A stretch of DNA of 60,274 bases from Winogradskyella sp. (GCF_028289625.1 NZ_JANQOM010000004.1:1-60274), one strand, 5' to 3'; positions 32,417 to 43,062 are shown, counted from the first letter of the stretch. Numbers and translations are program-made. The notes: generated by a model from the letters alone, not told the origin.

Positions 32417-35400
32417 TTAACGCTTTAAGGTAAAATGTCCACTTTTGGTAATCCCTGATTGAAAGGTTAATTGAAACCAGTAGTCGTTTGTAGGCATTGG
32501 TTTGCCATTATAGGTACCATCCCAACGACAATTTAAATTATTGAGAGACGTCAATAACTTACCATAACGATCGAAAATATTAATACTGTAGACCTCGTCA
32601 TCGACACCTCTTAAAAACCAATCATCATTAGTGCCATCACCGTTTGGTGTAAAAAACAAAGGATAATCCAAAAGAAATACTGAATCAACGAGACGACCAC
32701 AACCGTTTATTTCCCTAACATTAATGGTATATGTACCACCTTGTAAATTGTTAAATGTATTGCTTAGTTGATAGTTAATTCCATTAATAGAATACTCATA
32801 GGTTATATCATTGTTAATTATAATTTCAATACTATTGTTATCGGATAGTTCGGTTACAACAATCTGATAATCTGTAATGGGAAACGTATCAATAGTGGTT
32901 ACGGTTATGCTACTTGAAAAAGAACCACAGGTATCATTTTCTACAGAATAGGTGTAGACTCCAGCACCATCGACTTGAGGGTCAAAAAAATTACCTCCAC
33001 TTGTTAATGCTGGTATCCATGTGCCATTTTCATCTGGTTGCCCCTCTAATTCTTCAAATATATTAAACGGGAGTTCATTTACACAGAGTTCTATTTCCGT
33101 ATCTAAACCGGGATTTGGTTCAGCAATAACATTTACCAATACTTCAGCACTTGTATTTCCACAGATAGTATTGGAAATGGTATACGTGTAAGAACCGGCA
33201 AAATCTAATTGCGGATTAAAAACACCTGTGTTACTTGCTAAAGTGGGCGACCAACTTCCCCCAAAATCTGGGTTACCACCTAGAAAATCAAATAAGTTTA
33301 TAGCTGCTGCACTCTCACAGATAAATATTTCGTTGTTTTCACCTGCATTTGATGGTCTATTGATAGCGATATTTATTTCCGATGTATCTGATCCACAGGA
33401 ATTCGAAACCGTATACGTATAGGTACCTGCACTATCTACACTAGGATCAAATGTATTATCATTGGAAACAAATGATGGACTCCATACACCACCAGAATCG
33501 GGATTACCTTGGAGTAATGCAAAGACATCCTCTACTTCACCTATTTCACAAAGTTCCAAATCTAAATTGTCGCCAGCATTAGGCAAATCATTAACTATAA
33601 CTTCAATCGTTGAAATATCATCACCACAATTAGGGCTAGATACTGTATATGTGTAGAATCCGGATGAATCAACTAAAGGATTAAACACCGTTGTATTACT
33701 TACTAACGCAGGGCTAACTTCGCCATCCATATCAGGATTACCAGATAATATATCTCTAATATCAAAATCACCACCATTTACACAAATGTTAATAATAGTA
33801 TCTTCTCCTGCATTTGGGATGTCATTATCTATGGTAACAGTGACGTCAGTAGTGCTGGCACCACAACTATTTGTTACTGTATACTGATAAAGACCAGAAC
33901 TATCTGTGGCAGGATTAAATATATTTGAACCACTTGCTAATTGGGGATTCCAAGTTCCACTGGCATCTGGAGTTCCGTTTAATAGTTGAAAGATATCTAT
34001 CGCGGGTGATGAAGCGCAGAAACTCAAGTCTGTTTGATCTCCAGAATCTGGTGCATCAACAATAGAAATAGTAATCGTTGCTGTATCCCTAAAACATGCG
34101 CCATCCGAGACTAAATAAGTATAAAAACCTGGTAAATCTATAGTAGGGTCAAATAGGTTTGTACCACTCGATAATTCAGGTTGCCAAATACCACCTGTAG
34201 TAGCATTTGTTCCAAGCAAATCAAATAAATTGACTGGTGGGGCATTTTGACAAATTTCTAAGGCATTATCTGTACCAGCGTTAGGTAAATCAATAAATAC
34301 ATTTAACGACGTAAAATTGGTGTAAGCAAAAGTGTTGCATGTAGATAATGAATTTAACACTCCTAAGCGGTATAGATTACCACTAAAGCTTAAATCTAAA
34401 TTTTGAATAGATAAATTCTGTGTTGTTGCCCCTACATAGGTTCCGTTATCTATAATATCAATCCAATTCTGACCATCATCTGTGCTCACTTGCCATTGAA
34501 AAGTATCTGCATTAGTAATAACAGAACTTATAGTAATTGTTTCAGAAACGTTTCCATTTTGTCCTAAAGGTGGTTGTGTTTGAATTACTGGCGATAATCC
34601 AAAATCTTGAAAATCGCTAATGAGGTTTAAATCTGTGTCTAATGGCGTTGAATAACCGTCAATCTCACCAGAGATTGAACCATCAGCTTCTACAGTATCC
34701 GGTATATTACCCAAAGTTCCGTTTCCATCAGGATCGGTAAATCCTGCTTCAATAACATCCAAACAACCGTCATTATCACTATTGATGTCTAAATGATCTG
34801 GGAGTAAATCGAAATCAGTATCAAGGTTAGGATTTCCGTTTTGTTCAACAACATCTAAGATACCATCGTTATCATCATCAACGTCAACAGAATCCAAAAC
34901 ACCATCATTATCATTATCACCATTGGTAATAATAGTACTTATAGCACTACAATTTATACCATTTAACTCAATTTGGATATCTGCTGGAATTGTTCCATAG
35001 TTTAGAAGATTACTTATCCCAGAACAATCATTTAAATTAGTATTGACATCAATTGTAATTTCATTGAAGAAATCGCCATTACCTACAACCATTAATTGAC
35101 TTAAAAAGTCTAAATTTTCAAGTAATGGATTTGCACCAATAAAAAGCCTCGTGCCAATTGTACGTAGTCTATTAAACCCAGTTATTGTCTCTAAGCTATT
35201 GTTATTAAAAAACCGTAAATCTCCTGTATTAGTTTCTATTTGATTAAATCCTGAAATGGATTCAAGTAAAAAGTTTTCCGAAATATCAATATCCCTAGCT
35301 GTTCTTAGCTTTTGAAAACCTGTAATAGAGGTTGCACCAATATTATTTATATCTAAATCAAAACGAAGCGTTTCCAAATTTTCAAATCCTGAAAACTGGT

Positions 35401-36217
35401 TTATACCCATGCTAGAGATTGTAATAAAATCTGCGCGTTTAAGCGTATTAAAACTTGGGATTTCGCCCGAGGAAGACGTTACATTTCCTCCATTTCCTTG
35501 AATAATAAAAAACCCAACGGTTTCAAGATTTTGAAAACCAGTAAAACCAGTTAATTGAGAATTAAAGCTAATTCGGAAGATATCAACATTAGTTAAATTA
35601 TTGAATTCAGGTATACTTTGTAACGTATCATTTCCGTTGAAGACCATGTCTTCGACGCAGGTTAATGCCTCAAAACCTGAAAAACTTACTAAAGATTCGT
35701 CTTCAGTAATACTAAATTGACCTTCAATAACCCTAAGGTTACTAAACTGTGGTATGGATGTAAGATTAGGTTGTGATGAAAGCCCTAAGGATTTTACCTC
35801 AGTAATATTGTCGAAGCCCTCAATTTGTTGGATATTGGAATTTAACCAAATATTTAAAAATCCATTAAAATTAGACAAATTATTAACTGTTACACGTTGT
35901 AAATTATCATTTTGCCAGATTTCAAAGCGCTCTCCTGTAACCGTTATGAGATTGTTTAAACTTATAGTCGTTATAGATGTATTTCTTATTGATAAGTCAC
36001 CTTGTATAGATTCAATATTGTTTAATGCTGAAATATCTGTGACTTGATCTTGTATACTTAAACTTCCTAATAGATTTGTACAATTAGGAAAATTAATAGC
36101 AAATTGATTTATTTCGTTCTGGGTAGTAAAAACAAGGTTTCCAGTCGGACATTGCGTATTACCAATAAAACAGAAGGAAGTAAAAATTAGGAGTATTAGT
36201 ATTTTGGATTTGATCAT
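32417..36217 (-). CDS. Giant surface protein: L-domain repeats, TSP3, six Ig-like repeats, T9SS type B end
   Basis: This 1266-residue secreted protein has a signal peptide (1-21) followed by leucine-rich receptor-L-like repeats (about 25-400, for example NLTSIPQFSNLRVIEG). Calcium-binding thrombospondin type 3 repeats follow (about 430-505, DNDNDGVLDSVDVDDDNDG). Six tandem repeats of about 80 residues come next (about 645-1110), each starting like NAGEDxxIxIC and containing GxWxPxLxSxxxxFxP and YTYTV. Last is a gliding-motility-associated CHU_C/type B sorting domain (about 1180-1266, FFTPNGDGTNDDW, INIFDRYGKLL). It should be exported by T9SS and remain on the cell surface, probably as an adhesin. 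It is transcribed alone. The DNA repeats under the Ig-like units are coding, not CRISPR. Confidence 0.9.
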   Translation of the reverse strand: MIKSKILILLIFTSFCFIGNTQCPTGNLVFTTQNEINQFAINFPNCTNLLGSLSIQDQVTDISALNNIESIQGDLSIRNTSITTISLNNLITVTGERFEIWQNDNLQRVTVNNLSNFNGFLNIWLNSNIQQIEGFDNITEVKSLGLSSQPNLTSIPQFSNLRVIEGQFSITEDESLVSFSGFEALTCVEDMVFNGNDTLQSIPEFNNLTNVDIFRISFNSQLTGFTGFQNLETVGFFIIQGNGGNVTSSSGEIPSFNTLKRADFITISSMGINQFSGFENLETLRFDLDINNIGATSITGFQKLRTARDIDISENFLLESISGFNQIETNTGDLRFFNNNSLETITGFNRLRTIGTRLFIGANPLLENLDFLSQLMVVGNGDFFNEITIDVNTNLNDCSGISNLLNYGTIPADIQIELNGINCSAISTIITNGDNDNDGVLDSVDVDDDNDGILDVVEQNGNPNLDTDFDLLPDHLDINSDNDGCLDVIEAGFTDPDGNGTLGNIPDTVEADGSISGEIDGYSTPLDTDLNLISDFQDFGLSPVIQTQPPLGQNGNVSETITISSVITNADTFQWQVSTDDGQNWIDIIDNGTYVGATTQNLSIQNLDLSFSGNLYRLGVLNSLSTCNTFAYTNFTSLNVFIDLPNAGTDNALEICQNAPPVNLFDLLGTNATTGGIWQPELSSGTNLFDPTIDLPGFYTYLVSDGACFRDTATITISIVDAPDSGDQTDLSFCASSPAIDIFQLLNGTPDASGTWNPQLASGSNIFNPATDSSGLYQYTVTNSCGASTTDVTVTIDNDIPNAGEDTIINICVNGGDFDIRDILSGNPDMDGEVSPALVSNTTVFNPLVDSSGFYTYTVSSPNCGDDISTIEVIVNDLPNAGDNLDLELCEIGEVEDVFALLQGNPDSGGVWSPSFVSNDNTFDPSVDSAGTYTYTVSNSCGSDTSEINIAINRPSNAGENNEIFICESAAAINLFDFLGGNPDFGGSWSPTLASNTGVFNPQLDFAGSYTYTISNTICGNTSAEVLVNVIAEPNPGLDTEIELCVNELPFNIFEELEGQPDENGTWIPALTSGGNFFDPQVDGAGVYTYSVENDTCGSFSSSITVTTIDTFPITDYQIVVTELSDNNSIEIIINNDITYEYSINGINYQLSNTFNNLQGGTYTINVREINGCGRLVDSVFLLDYPLFFTPNGDGTNDDWFLRGVDDEVYSINIFDRYGKLLTSLNNLNCRWDGTYNGKPMPTNDYWFQLTFQSGITKSGHFTLKR

Positions 36218-36277
36218 TTAGAAATTCAAATTTTAGCTATTATTATGTCTAAATACAACAAATTTATGTGTTTATTA

Positions 36278-37114
36278 TTAAAATACCTCTTTTAGCATGT
36301 CTTGAAGACTATTCCATGATTTTTCATCGGCATCGGCATCATAGGCTAAAGGCAGACCAAACTTTTCTGCATTGGCATCCGCAGCTTTAGAAGTAAAGCT
36401 ATGCACTACACCAGGATAAGAAATGTATTCATACTTCGCACCTATGGAATCCATGGCCTTTTTAAAGTTCGTCACAGTTTCTGGTTTAATAAATGGGTCA
36501 TCATCACCATTACAAACCAACACACGCGCTTTTAATTGGTCATTTGGCATTACTGGTAATATGACTCCACTATGAAATGCGGCAACAGCATCTAAATCCG
36601 CTCCACTATTAGCCATAGTGAGTACCACGCTACCACCAAAACAATAGCCAATGGCCGCCAATTTATCTGCATCAACGGATTCATGTGCTTTTAATAATTC
36701 AACAGCTGCATTAAAACGCGCTTTGGCTTCAGGTAAATTGACAAAAACTTCAGTAGCAAATTTGCCAGCGTCCTCTGGATGTTCAGCTATTTTCCCTTCA
36801 CCATACATATCCACTGCCATTGCCGTATAGCCTAAATTAGCGAGCATGTCTGCACGTTCTCTCACATAATCATTATGTCCCCACCATTCATGAACGATTA
36901 ATACTGCTGGGCGCTTGGTTTTTATGTTCTCATTATAAGCGATATAACCTTTTAAACTAGTTGAATCTGTGGCATAGCTTACCTCTTCTCCTTTAACTTT
37001 AATCGGAAGAGTTTCAGCTTCAGTTTGTGCATCATTATCTTGTTTGGCATTGTCTTTACATGAGCTATTAAAAATTAATGTGAAGATGGCAATAATTAGG
37101 GTAAATCGTTTCAT
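36278..37114 (-). CDS. Dienelactone hydrolase family lipoprotein
   Basis: This 278-residue alpha/beta hydrolase has a lipobox ending NSSC (Cys19) followed by KDNAKQ. The catalytic triad is visible: Cys158 in GYCFGG, an Asp in GDDDPF (204-206) and His238 in VVHSF. HEWWGHNDYVRERAD is the oxyanion-side signature of the family. The enzyme class opens lactones or cleaves esters. The lipid anchor puts this one in the envelope, where a broad esterase role is more likely than a catechol-pathway role. The terminator at 37167-37194 separates it from the peptide-use operon upstream, so it is probably transcribed on its own. Confidence 0.9.
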   Translation of the reverse strand: MKRFTLIIAIFTLIFNSSCKDNAKQDNDAQTEAETLPIKVKGEEVSYATDSTSLKGYIAYNENIKTKRPAVLIVHEWWGHNDYVRERADMLANLGYTAMAVDMYGEGKIAEHPEDAGKFATEVFVNLPEAKARFNAAVELLKAHESVDADKLAAIGYCFGGSVVLTMANSGADLDAVAAFHSGVILPVMPNDQLKARVLVCNGDDDPFIKPETVTNFKKAMDSIGAKYEYISYPGVVHSFTSKAADANAEKFGLPLAYDADADEKSWNSLQDMLKEVF

Positions 37115-37166
37115 TTAATGGTGGTGTTTTAATTTACATAAAGGTACTAATTGTAAGTCTATAAAA

Positions 37167-37194
37167 AAAGTGACTGTCAGACGACAGTCACTTT
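37167..37194 (-). terminator. Strong intrinsic terminator closing the peptide-use operon
   Basis: A perfect 12-base stem (AAAGTGACTGTC with GACAGTCACTTT) around a 4-base loop is followed on the minus strand by an uninterrupted T run. It lies 24 bases past the stop of the 37218 gene. Confidence 0.92.
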
Positions 37195-37217
37195 GTATTT
37201 ACTCTTGAAAAATTTGA

Positions 37218-40200
37218 TTAATTATCAATAAGACCTTGACCTTCAATCCATGGTGAGCCTGCGGCTTTGAGACGTTTTTCAATCGCTGGTAATGTGGTTT
37301 CAGACATGGCTTTCAATTCCGCTTTTACATTTTTTAATTGACTCTTAACGCGTTGTAAAAGAGCTTTATGGGTTCCGGTTGGTCCATAGGTGTTGCCAAA
37401 AGCACGCCAAGATAAGCCACCACCATCATTTGCTGTAGGATTAGACTTTTCACCGATTTCTCCTTTTACGGGATCGCCACGCAATTCTTTTTGAATAGCC
37501 AATAATTGTAATCTAGCTGCATTGATATCCTTAAGTAGGACATCATTTGGTGCAGTCGTTTTGTTAGCGGCACGTTTCATAGCAACAACTTTTTGTAGTT
37601 GCTGAGTCATTAACAAATTAGTTGCCGTAAGATCTTGTTGAAAGGCAGTTACGGCTTCCCTAAACTGATTCATTTCATCATACGATTTTCTAGGTAAAGC
37701 ACCATCGTACATTGGTACAACATTAAATTCCTGAGGCCCTTGGAGTGTTGTTGTTACTCCATCTACACGTTTAACAAGAGTCGCGGTGTAGGTACCTGGC
37801 GTCACCATAATATTTCCTGTTCCGATACCATCACCTCTTTGCGAAAGACGTTCTCCACGCTTATTGGGATAGTTCAATCTCCAATTCACACGGTTGAATC
37901 CTTTTTTATTGGTTCCCTTTATCGTATTCACAATATTGCCTTGGGCATCTTTAATAATAAATAGAATCAAAGGCCCATCCTGATTGGTCTCTTTTTCTAA
38001 GGCTTCCCATCCTGGAAAATCGGTATTGGTCTTTTCACGTTCCTTACGCTCATCCTTTAAGGACTTTACCTTATCCTCCATATAGTAAGTAAATCGTGCT
38101 CCAAAAGGTGCATTGGGTGCCTTGTATTCCGCATCTCCTTGACTACCTACGCGACTCGCTTGTCGATACCAATAAGCATCTTTTGTCGGGAATAAAGTTG
38201 CCTCGTCAGATAAAATGGACTTATCGAAATTGCGTAGAGGTGATATATCATCTAAAATGAAGAACCCTCTACCAAAAGACGCTGCCACCAAATCGTTTTC
38301 ACGCCTTTGAATCGTAATATCTCTAAAAGAAATGGTTGGCACTCCTCCACTCAATTCAATCCAATTTGCACCACCATTGTAAGTAAAATAAATCCCATAT
38401 TCTGTAGCTGCAAACATTAGGTTTTTATCTACATGATCTTGAACCAATCTCCAAATCAACAAACGTTCGGGTAAATCTCCATTAATGATACTCCAGCTTC
38501 TTCCCTTATCGCTACTTCTTAAAATATAAGGTTTATAGTCTCCATATTTATGGTTATCAACCGCAGCATATACTACATTAGCATCAAACAAATCAGCACG
38601 TACATCATTAACAAATGGTACATAATCCAAACCTTTAATAGAACTCAATGTAAATTTCCTCCAAGTATTTCCACCATCTTCGGTAATTTGAATAATCCCA
38701 TCATCAGTACCAGCATAAATCAAGCCTTCTTGTTTTGGGGATTCCGCTAATGAGGTAATCGTATTATAGTTGGACATGGCATAAACATCCCAAGCATTAT
38801 CCCAACTCTGCTGTTTGCCATAGTAAGGAATGGTAATACGGTCTTGATTCAATGTTAAATCATCGGAAATCGGTGTCCAATCATCACCTCTATTCTCCGA
38901 ACGCCAAACACGCTGCGAGGCAAAATACAGGCGTTTTGGGTTATGCGGACTTACTAAGATTGGTGCATCCCAATTAAAACGTTCAAAAGGTTCGCCTTCT
39001 CTAGCTTGTGGTTGAATAAATACCGTTTCCTTAGTCGTTTGATCGATACGCCACAGTGCCCCTTGTTGAAATTCACCATAAGTAATGTTTGGATTTCCGG
39101 GTTCTATAGCAGATTGATGCCCATCTGCCCCTAAAGTTTTCCACCAATCTGCATTGGCAATTCCATCGGACCACATTGTATTTGAAGGTCCTCCATGGGA
39201 ACCATTATCTTGTGTACCGCCATAAATTTTATAAAAGGGTTCTGAATCATCTACAGCTAATTTGAAATATTGTGTAATTGGAAGATTTCTAATGTATTTC
39301 CAGCTTTTAGTTAAATCAAAAGTTTCATATAAGCCGCCATCGGTTCCGAATAAAATATAATTAGGATCTGAGGCCTTAAACGCCATAGCATGACTATCCA
39401 CATGCTTATTTCTTTCATTCATGGTATAAAAGGTCTTTCCATGATCGTCGGAAATCTGAACGTAATTGTTCATCAAAAATAATTTTCCTTCATGATGTGG
39501 CGATGCATATAATTCTTGATAATAATGAGGTCCTGTTCCACCAGAAACCGCATCAGACTGCTTTTTCCATGACGCTCCTCTATTGGTAGACATAAACACT
39601 CCTCCTTTTCTACGATCTAATTCAATTGCAGCATAAATGACATCTGGATTAAAAGGTGATAACGCTAAACCTATTTTACCCAAATTAGAACTTGGGATAC
39701 CTTTCTTTAGCTTTGTCCAAGTTTCACCACCATCGGTACTTTTATGAATTCCAGAACCTGGGCCACCACCTAAATAGCCTGCTACAGTACGATGACGTTG
39801 CCAAGTAGCCGCGTATAATACATTTGGATCTCTTGGGTCAATCAACAAATCTGTAGCACCAACCCATTCATCATCACCTAAAGTTCTATTCCAAGTTGTT
39901 CCACCATCCATGGATTTATACACACCACGTTCACCACCAGAAGTCCATAAAGGACCTTGAGACACTACCCAAATGATATTAGAATTTTCTGGATGAACTA
40001 TAATCTTGGATATATGTTCTGAGTCTTTTAGACCCATATTTTTCCATGAGGCGCCATCATCGTGACTTACATAAACTCCATCGCCAAAACCGACATGGCG
40101 ACCGCCAACATTTTCGCCACTACCTAACCAAATGGTGTGCGGATTATTAGAATCAATAGTTATTGCACCTATAGAATAGGATGTCTGACCATCAAAAATA

Positions 40201-40448
40201 GGTTTCCAGGTCGTTCCTGAATTTGTTGTTTTCCAGACACCACCTGAGCCTACGGCCACATACCAGACATTCTCATTGTCTGGATGTATAGCGATATCGG
40301 CAATTCTTCCAGAAGTAAAGGCTGGACCAATATTACGAAGTTTAAGTCCACCAAAGGTTTTATTGTCAATATCCTGAGCACTCAATGCTGGGATACTGAA
40401 AACAATTAAAATAATAGATAAAATACCAAGTTTAAAAAATGACTTCAT
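37218..40448 (-). CDS. Sortilin/VPS10-like BNR-repeat secreted protein, second copy
   Basis: This 1076-residue protein has a signal peptide (1-24, ending LSAQ). The bulk (about 28-760) is a beta-propeller array of Asp-box (BNR) repeats of the VPS10/sortilin type: GGVWKTTNSGTTWKPIF, GVYKSMDGGTTWNR, GIHKSTDGGETWTKL, GGVFMSTNRGASWKK, GIIQITEDGGNTWRKF and IYFTYNGGANWIEL. The C-terminal part (about 800-1076) is helical with FNVVPM and EMNQFREAV segments. Such proteins are often annotated as glycosyl hydrolases, but I see no proven catalytic residues; peptide or peptidase binding is more likely here. It is the last gene of the operon and is paralogous to the first gene (47728-51018) over its whole length. 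The M20 deacetylase gene ends 39 bases upstream. Confidence 0.85.
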   Translation of the reverse strand: MKSFFKLGILSIILIVFSIPALSAQDIDNKTFGGLKLRNIGPAFTSGRIADIAIHPDNENVWYVAVGSGGVWKTTNSGTTWKPIFDGQTSYSIGAITIDSNNPHTIWLGSGENVGGRHVGFGDGVYVSHDDGASWKNMGLKDSEHISKIIVHPENSNIIWVVSQGPLWTSGGERGVYKSMDGGTTWNRTLGDDEWVGATDLLIDPRDPNVLYAATWQRHRTVAGYLGGGPGSGIHKSTDGGETWTKLKKGIPSSNLGKIGLALSPFNPDVIYAAIELDRRKGGVFMSTNRGASWKKQSDAVSGGTGPHYYQELYASPHHEGKLFLMNNYVQISDDHGKTFYTMNERNKHVDSHAMAFKASDPNYILFGTDGGLYETFDLTKSWKYIRNLPITQYFKLAVDDSEPFYKIYGGTQDNGSHGGPSNTMWSDGIANADWWKTLGADGHQSAIEPGNPNITYGEFQQGALWRIDQTTKETVFIQPQAREGEPFERFNWDAPILVSPHNPKRLYFASQRVWRSENRGDDWTPISDDLTLNQDRITIPYYGKQQSWDNAWDVYAMSNYNTITSLAESPKQEGLIYAGTDDGIIQITEDGGNTWRKFTLSSIKGLDYVPFVNDVRADLFDANVVYAAVDNHKYGDYKPYILRSSDKGRSWSIINGDLPERLLIWRLVQDHVDKNLMFAATEYGIYFTYNGGANWIELSGGVPTISFRDITIQRRENDLVAASFGRGFFILDDISPLRNFDKSILSDEATLFPTKDAYWYRQASRVGSQGDAEYKAPNAPFGARFTYYMEDKVKSLKDERKEREKTNTDFPGWEALEKETNQDGPLILFIIKDAQGNIVNTIKGTNKKGFNRVNWRLNYPNKRGERLSQRGDGIGTGNIMVTPGTYTATLVKRVDGVTTTLQGPQEFNVVPMYDGALPRKSYDEMNQFREAVTAFQQDLTATNLLMTQQLQKVVAMKRAANKTTAPNDVLLKDINAARLQLLAIQKELRGDPVKGEIGEKSNPTANDGGGLSWRAFGNTYGPTGTHKALLQRVKSQLKNVKAELKAMSETTLPAIEKRLKAAGSPWIEGQGLIDN

Positions 40449-40487
40449 AGCGATGTAGTTGTTAGTTGTATTAATGTGATTTTGATG

Positions 40488-41642
40488 TTATAAAGATAAT
40501 TCATAAATAAGTTTTTGAAGCATAGTGACCCCTTCCTTTAATTGTGCTTTCTCGATATATTCATTTGGACGATGTGCCTGCACAATAGATCCTGGTCCAC
40601 AAATCACAGATTGAAACCCTTCATTGGCATATTGACCAACTTCTGAGGCAAAAGCGACTGTGTTTAATTTTGAATTTCCTGAAACTCTTTTAACAAAATC
40701 CACTATATCAGCATCTTCCTTAGTGTCTAAATGTGGCACTGGTGGATGATTTTCTATGGTGCTAATTGAAAAATCAGGAAAAATTTGACGTAATTCAGAT
40801 TCACGTGCTCTACAATAGGCATTAAACTCTGAGACTATACTATCTACACTATCCATTGGTATGGTTCGTAAATCCCAATAAAATTTTGCTTTGTCGGCAA
40901 TAACGTTAGGCGCAATACCTCCATGGACCTGTCCAATATGAATGGTAGAGTGTGGTGGTTGAAAACGATAATCAAAGCGTTCCTCAACGATGAGCTGGTC
41001 CATTTTCTGTTCAAGCCATAAGATTAATCGCATCGCTTCATGGATGGCACTCACTTCTTGTTTGATTCTACTGCTATGCCCTGCTGAACCATTAACATAA
41101 GTCTCTAGTATATAAATACCCTTCTGTCCTACAATAGGTTCCATTAAAGACGGCTCTCCAATAATGGCATACTTTGGGGTTTCCTTGTAATAGTTATTAA
41201 AAGTTCTTGCCAATTCCGGACCTACCAAACAACCAATTTCTTCATCATAAGTAAATCCAAAATAAATAGGTCGCTTTAAGTTGGACTTTACCATTTCAGG
41301 AAGGGCTGCTAAACAGCAAGCAATGAATCCTTTCATATCGCTAGCCCCTCGACCATATAATTTGCCATCTCCTTTATCAGTAAGTACAAATGGATCCGTA
41401 TGCCACTCTTGGCCTTCTGCAGGAACGACATCAGTATGTCCGGAAAGAATGACCCCATCATCTACTTCAGGGCCAATCCTACAATGCAAAGAGGCTTTAT
41501 TTTTTTCATTGTTGTATAGCAAATTGACCGAGACACCATGGGATTCTATATACGTCTTTATCCAATTGATGATGCTCAAATTACTCTCACCACCAAGTAC
41601 AGGAAACGCTACTAATGTTTTAAGAATATTCTCCGCTGTCAT
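40488..41642 (-). CDS. argE: M20 family deacetylase, ArgE type
   Basis: This 384-residue cytoplasmic metallohydrolase is of the acetylornithine deacetylase family. The zinc ligands and catalytic residues are visible: SGHTDVVP (His69, Asp71), GRGASDMKGF (Asp102), YDEEIGC (Glu134-Glu135) and a C-terminal GPGSIVQAHRPNEYI with the last His ligand. It would remove an acyl group from an N-acyl amino acid. The operon context (peptidase, gamma-glutamyltransferase, amino-acid-type transporter) points to use of scavenged acyl amino acids rather than arginine synthesis, so the argE symbol reflects family and not proven role. One base separates it from the YfcC gene upstream. Confidence 0.85.
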   Translation of the reverse strand: MTAENILKTLVAFPVLGGESNLSIINWIKTYIESHGVSVNLLYNNEKNKASLHCRIGPEVDDGVILSGHTDVVPAEGQEWHTDPFVLTDKGDGKLYGRGASDMKGFIACCLAALPEMVKSNLKRPIYFGFTYDEEIGCLVGPELARTFNNYYKETPKYAIIGEPSLMEPIVGQKGIYILETYVNGSAGHSSRIKQEVSAIHEAMRLILWLEQKMDQLIVEERFDYRFQPPHSTIHIGQVHGGIAPNVIADKAKFYWDLRTIPMDSVDSIVSEFNAYCRARESELRQIFPDFSISTIENHPPVPHLDTKEDADIVDFVKRVSGNSKLNTVAFASEVGQYANEGFQSVICGPGSIVQAHRPNEYIEKAQLKEGVTMLQKLIYELSL

Positions 41643-41643
41643 A

Positions 41644-43029
41644 TTAATTATAGTTTGTTGCTACGGCAATTACGAGTGCCAAGAAAGATAAACAAAGTAA
41701 GCTTATAAATACTGGAAAGATAAAACGAATCCATCGATCTAAAGGCACACGGCACATGCTTAGCATAGCGATGAGCCCACCTAATGTAGGGTTAATGAGG
41801 TTAGACAAGCCATCACCAATCTGAAAAGCCAGTATAGTAATTTGTTGTGTGAGGCCTAAAGACTGACCTAAGGGCAGCATAACTGGTAATGTAGCCAGTG
41901 CTTGTCCACTACCTGATGGGATGAAAAAATTGATTACTGTTTGAGATATGGACATACCTATGGCTGACAAATAAAGCGGAAGGCCGTGTAACATATTTGA
42001 AAGCTGGTGAGAAATGGTATCTCCAATAGTACCCATTTCCATTAATACTTTAATAGTGGTGGCAAAACCTACCATAAAAGCACCTGGTGCGGCAATACTA
42101 ACAGCCTTTAGCAGTGTATTACTCATTTTAGTAGCACTCATTTTCGTCACCAAACCACAAAGTAGTGCAATCATTAAAAATACTGCTGAAAGCTCATTAA
42201 TGAACCAATTGAGATTAAAAACACCATAAACAATAACGATAAGTCCAATGATGAAAATGAGAATCACCAACCAATTACTTGGACTAAGGCGATAATCCTC
42301 AATAGGTTTTGATAGTTTTAAATCATTTGTATCTAATCCTTTACCCAAACTTCTATCCGGATTGGCAGTAATCCTTTTAAAGTATCTTACATTATAGTAA
42401 GCCATAAGGCTAAGCGCAGCAAAACAAAGAAAACTTCGCAAGATAGCACCAGAAAAAATAGGCAACTCGGCAATTTTATGACCAATGCCAATAGTGTAAG
42501 GATTAATGGGAGATAACCCAAACCCAATGGTCATAGCACCAACTGAAATACCTGCTGCGAGAATTAAATCACCACCTAAGGCCATACTTAAAACAGCTGC
42601 TATTGGCACCAAGGCAATATTATTTTCATAGCCTACAGCAACTCCTAACATGCCATATACAAAAGTCATGATAACGATAATACTATACTTATGCTTTAAA
42701 CCTAATGTCTTTACTAAAGTACCTACTGAGTTTTCTATAGACCTAGAGCTTTCCATAAACTCAAACATAATGGCACCCGCAAAAACCACAAAAATGATTT
42801 CTGATGCTGTTTTGAATCCTATGGGAATGGCTTTAAACATATCCAGAAGTCCTACTGGTGTTGAAGGCACAACTTTGTAAGAGTCTGGTACAACAACATT
42901 ACGACCCTCCATAATCACTCTTTCATAAGTTCCAGCAGGAATGATATAGGTTAAAATGGTCATAACAATGATTATGAAAAATAATATTGTTATGGCATGC
43001 GGTATGCGATCTAGAAGACGTTTACTCAT
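41644..43029 (-). CDS. YfcC-family transporter
   Basis: This inner-membrane carrier has about 461 residues and about twelve hydrophobic helices. The N-terminus DRIPHAITILFFIIIVMTILTYIIPAGTYER, read as one helix plus loop, is the YfcC signature. GYENNIALVPIAAVLSMALGGD and NFFIPSGSGQALATLPVMLPLG are conserved family loops. I place the start at the ATG coding MSKRLL (43029); another in-frame ATG five codons earlier (43044) is possible. The family includes arginine/ornithine and dicarboxylate carriers. Between a gamma-glutamyltransferase and an M20 deacetylase it probably imports amino acids, acyl amino acids or short peptides. It is translationally close to the deacetylase gene, with a one-base gap. 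Confidence 0.9.
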   Translation of the reverse strand: MSKRLLDRIPHAITILFFIIIVMTILTYIIPAGTYERVIMEGRNVVVPDSYKVVPSTPVGLLDMFKAIPIGFKTASEIIFVVFAGAIMFEFMESSRSIENSVGTLVKTLGLKHKYSIIVIMTFVYGMLGVAVGYENNIALVPIAAVLSMALGGDLILAAGISVGAMTIGFGLSPINPYTIGIGHKIAELPIFSGAILRSFLCFAALSLMAYYNVRYFKRITANPDRSLGKGLDTNDLKLSKPIEDYRLSPSNWLVILIFIIGLIVIVYGVFNLNWFINELSAVFLMIALLCGLVTKMSATKMSNTLLKAVSIAAPGAFMVGFATTIKVLMEMGTIGDTISHQLSNMLHGLPLYLSAIGMSISQTVINFFIPSGSGQALATLPVMLPLGQSLGLTQQITILAFQIGDGLSNLINPTLGGLIAMLSMCRVPLDRWIRFIFPVFISLLCLSFLALVIAVATNYN

Positions 43030-43062
43030 TGATTTTTGATACATTAAGGTATCACCAAAGGA

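Noticed and set aside
32880..34290. Regularly spaced similar DNA segments resembling a repeat array
   Set aside because: They are codons of six Ig-like protein repeats of about 80 residues in an intact reading frame. The units are far too long and diverged for CRISPR.
40488..41642. Arginine biosynthesis cluster around the ArgE-type gene
   Set aside because: No other arginine-synthesis gene is near. The neighbours are peptidases and a carrier.
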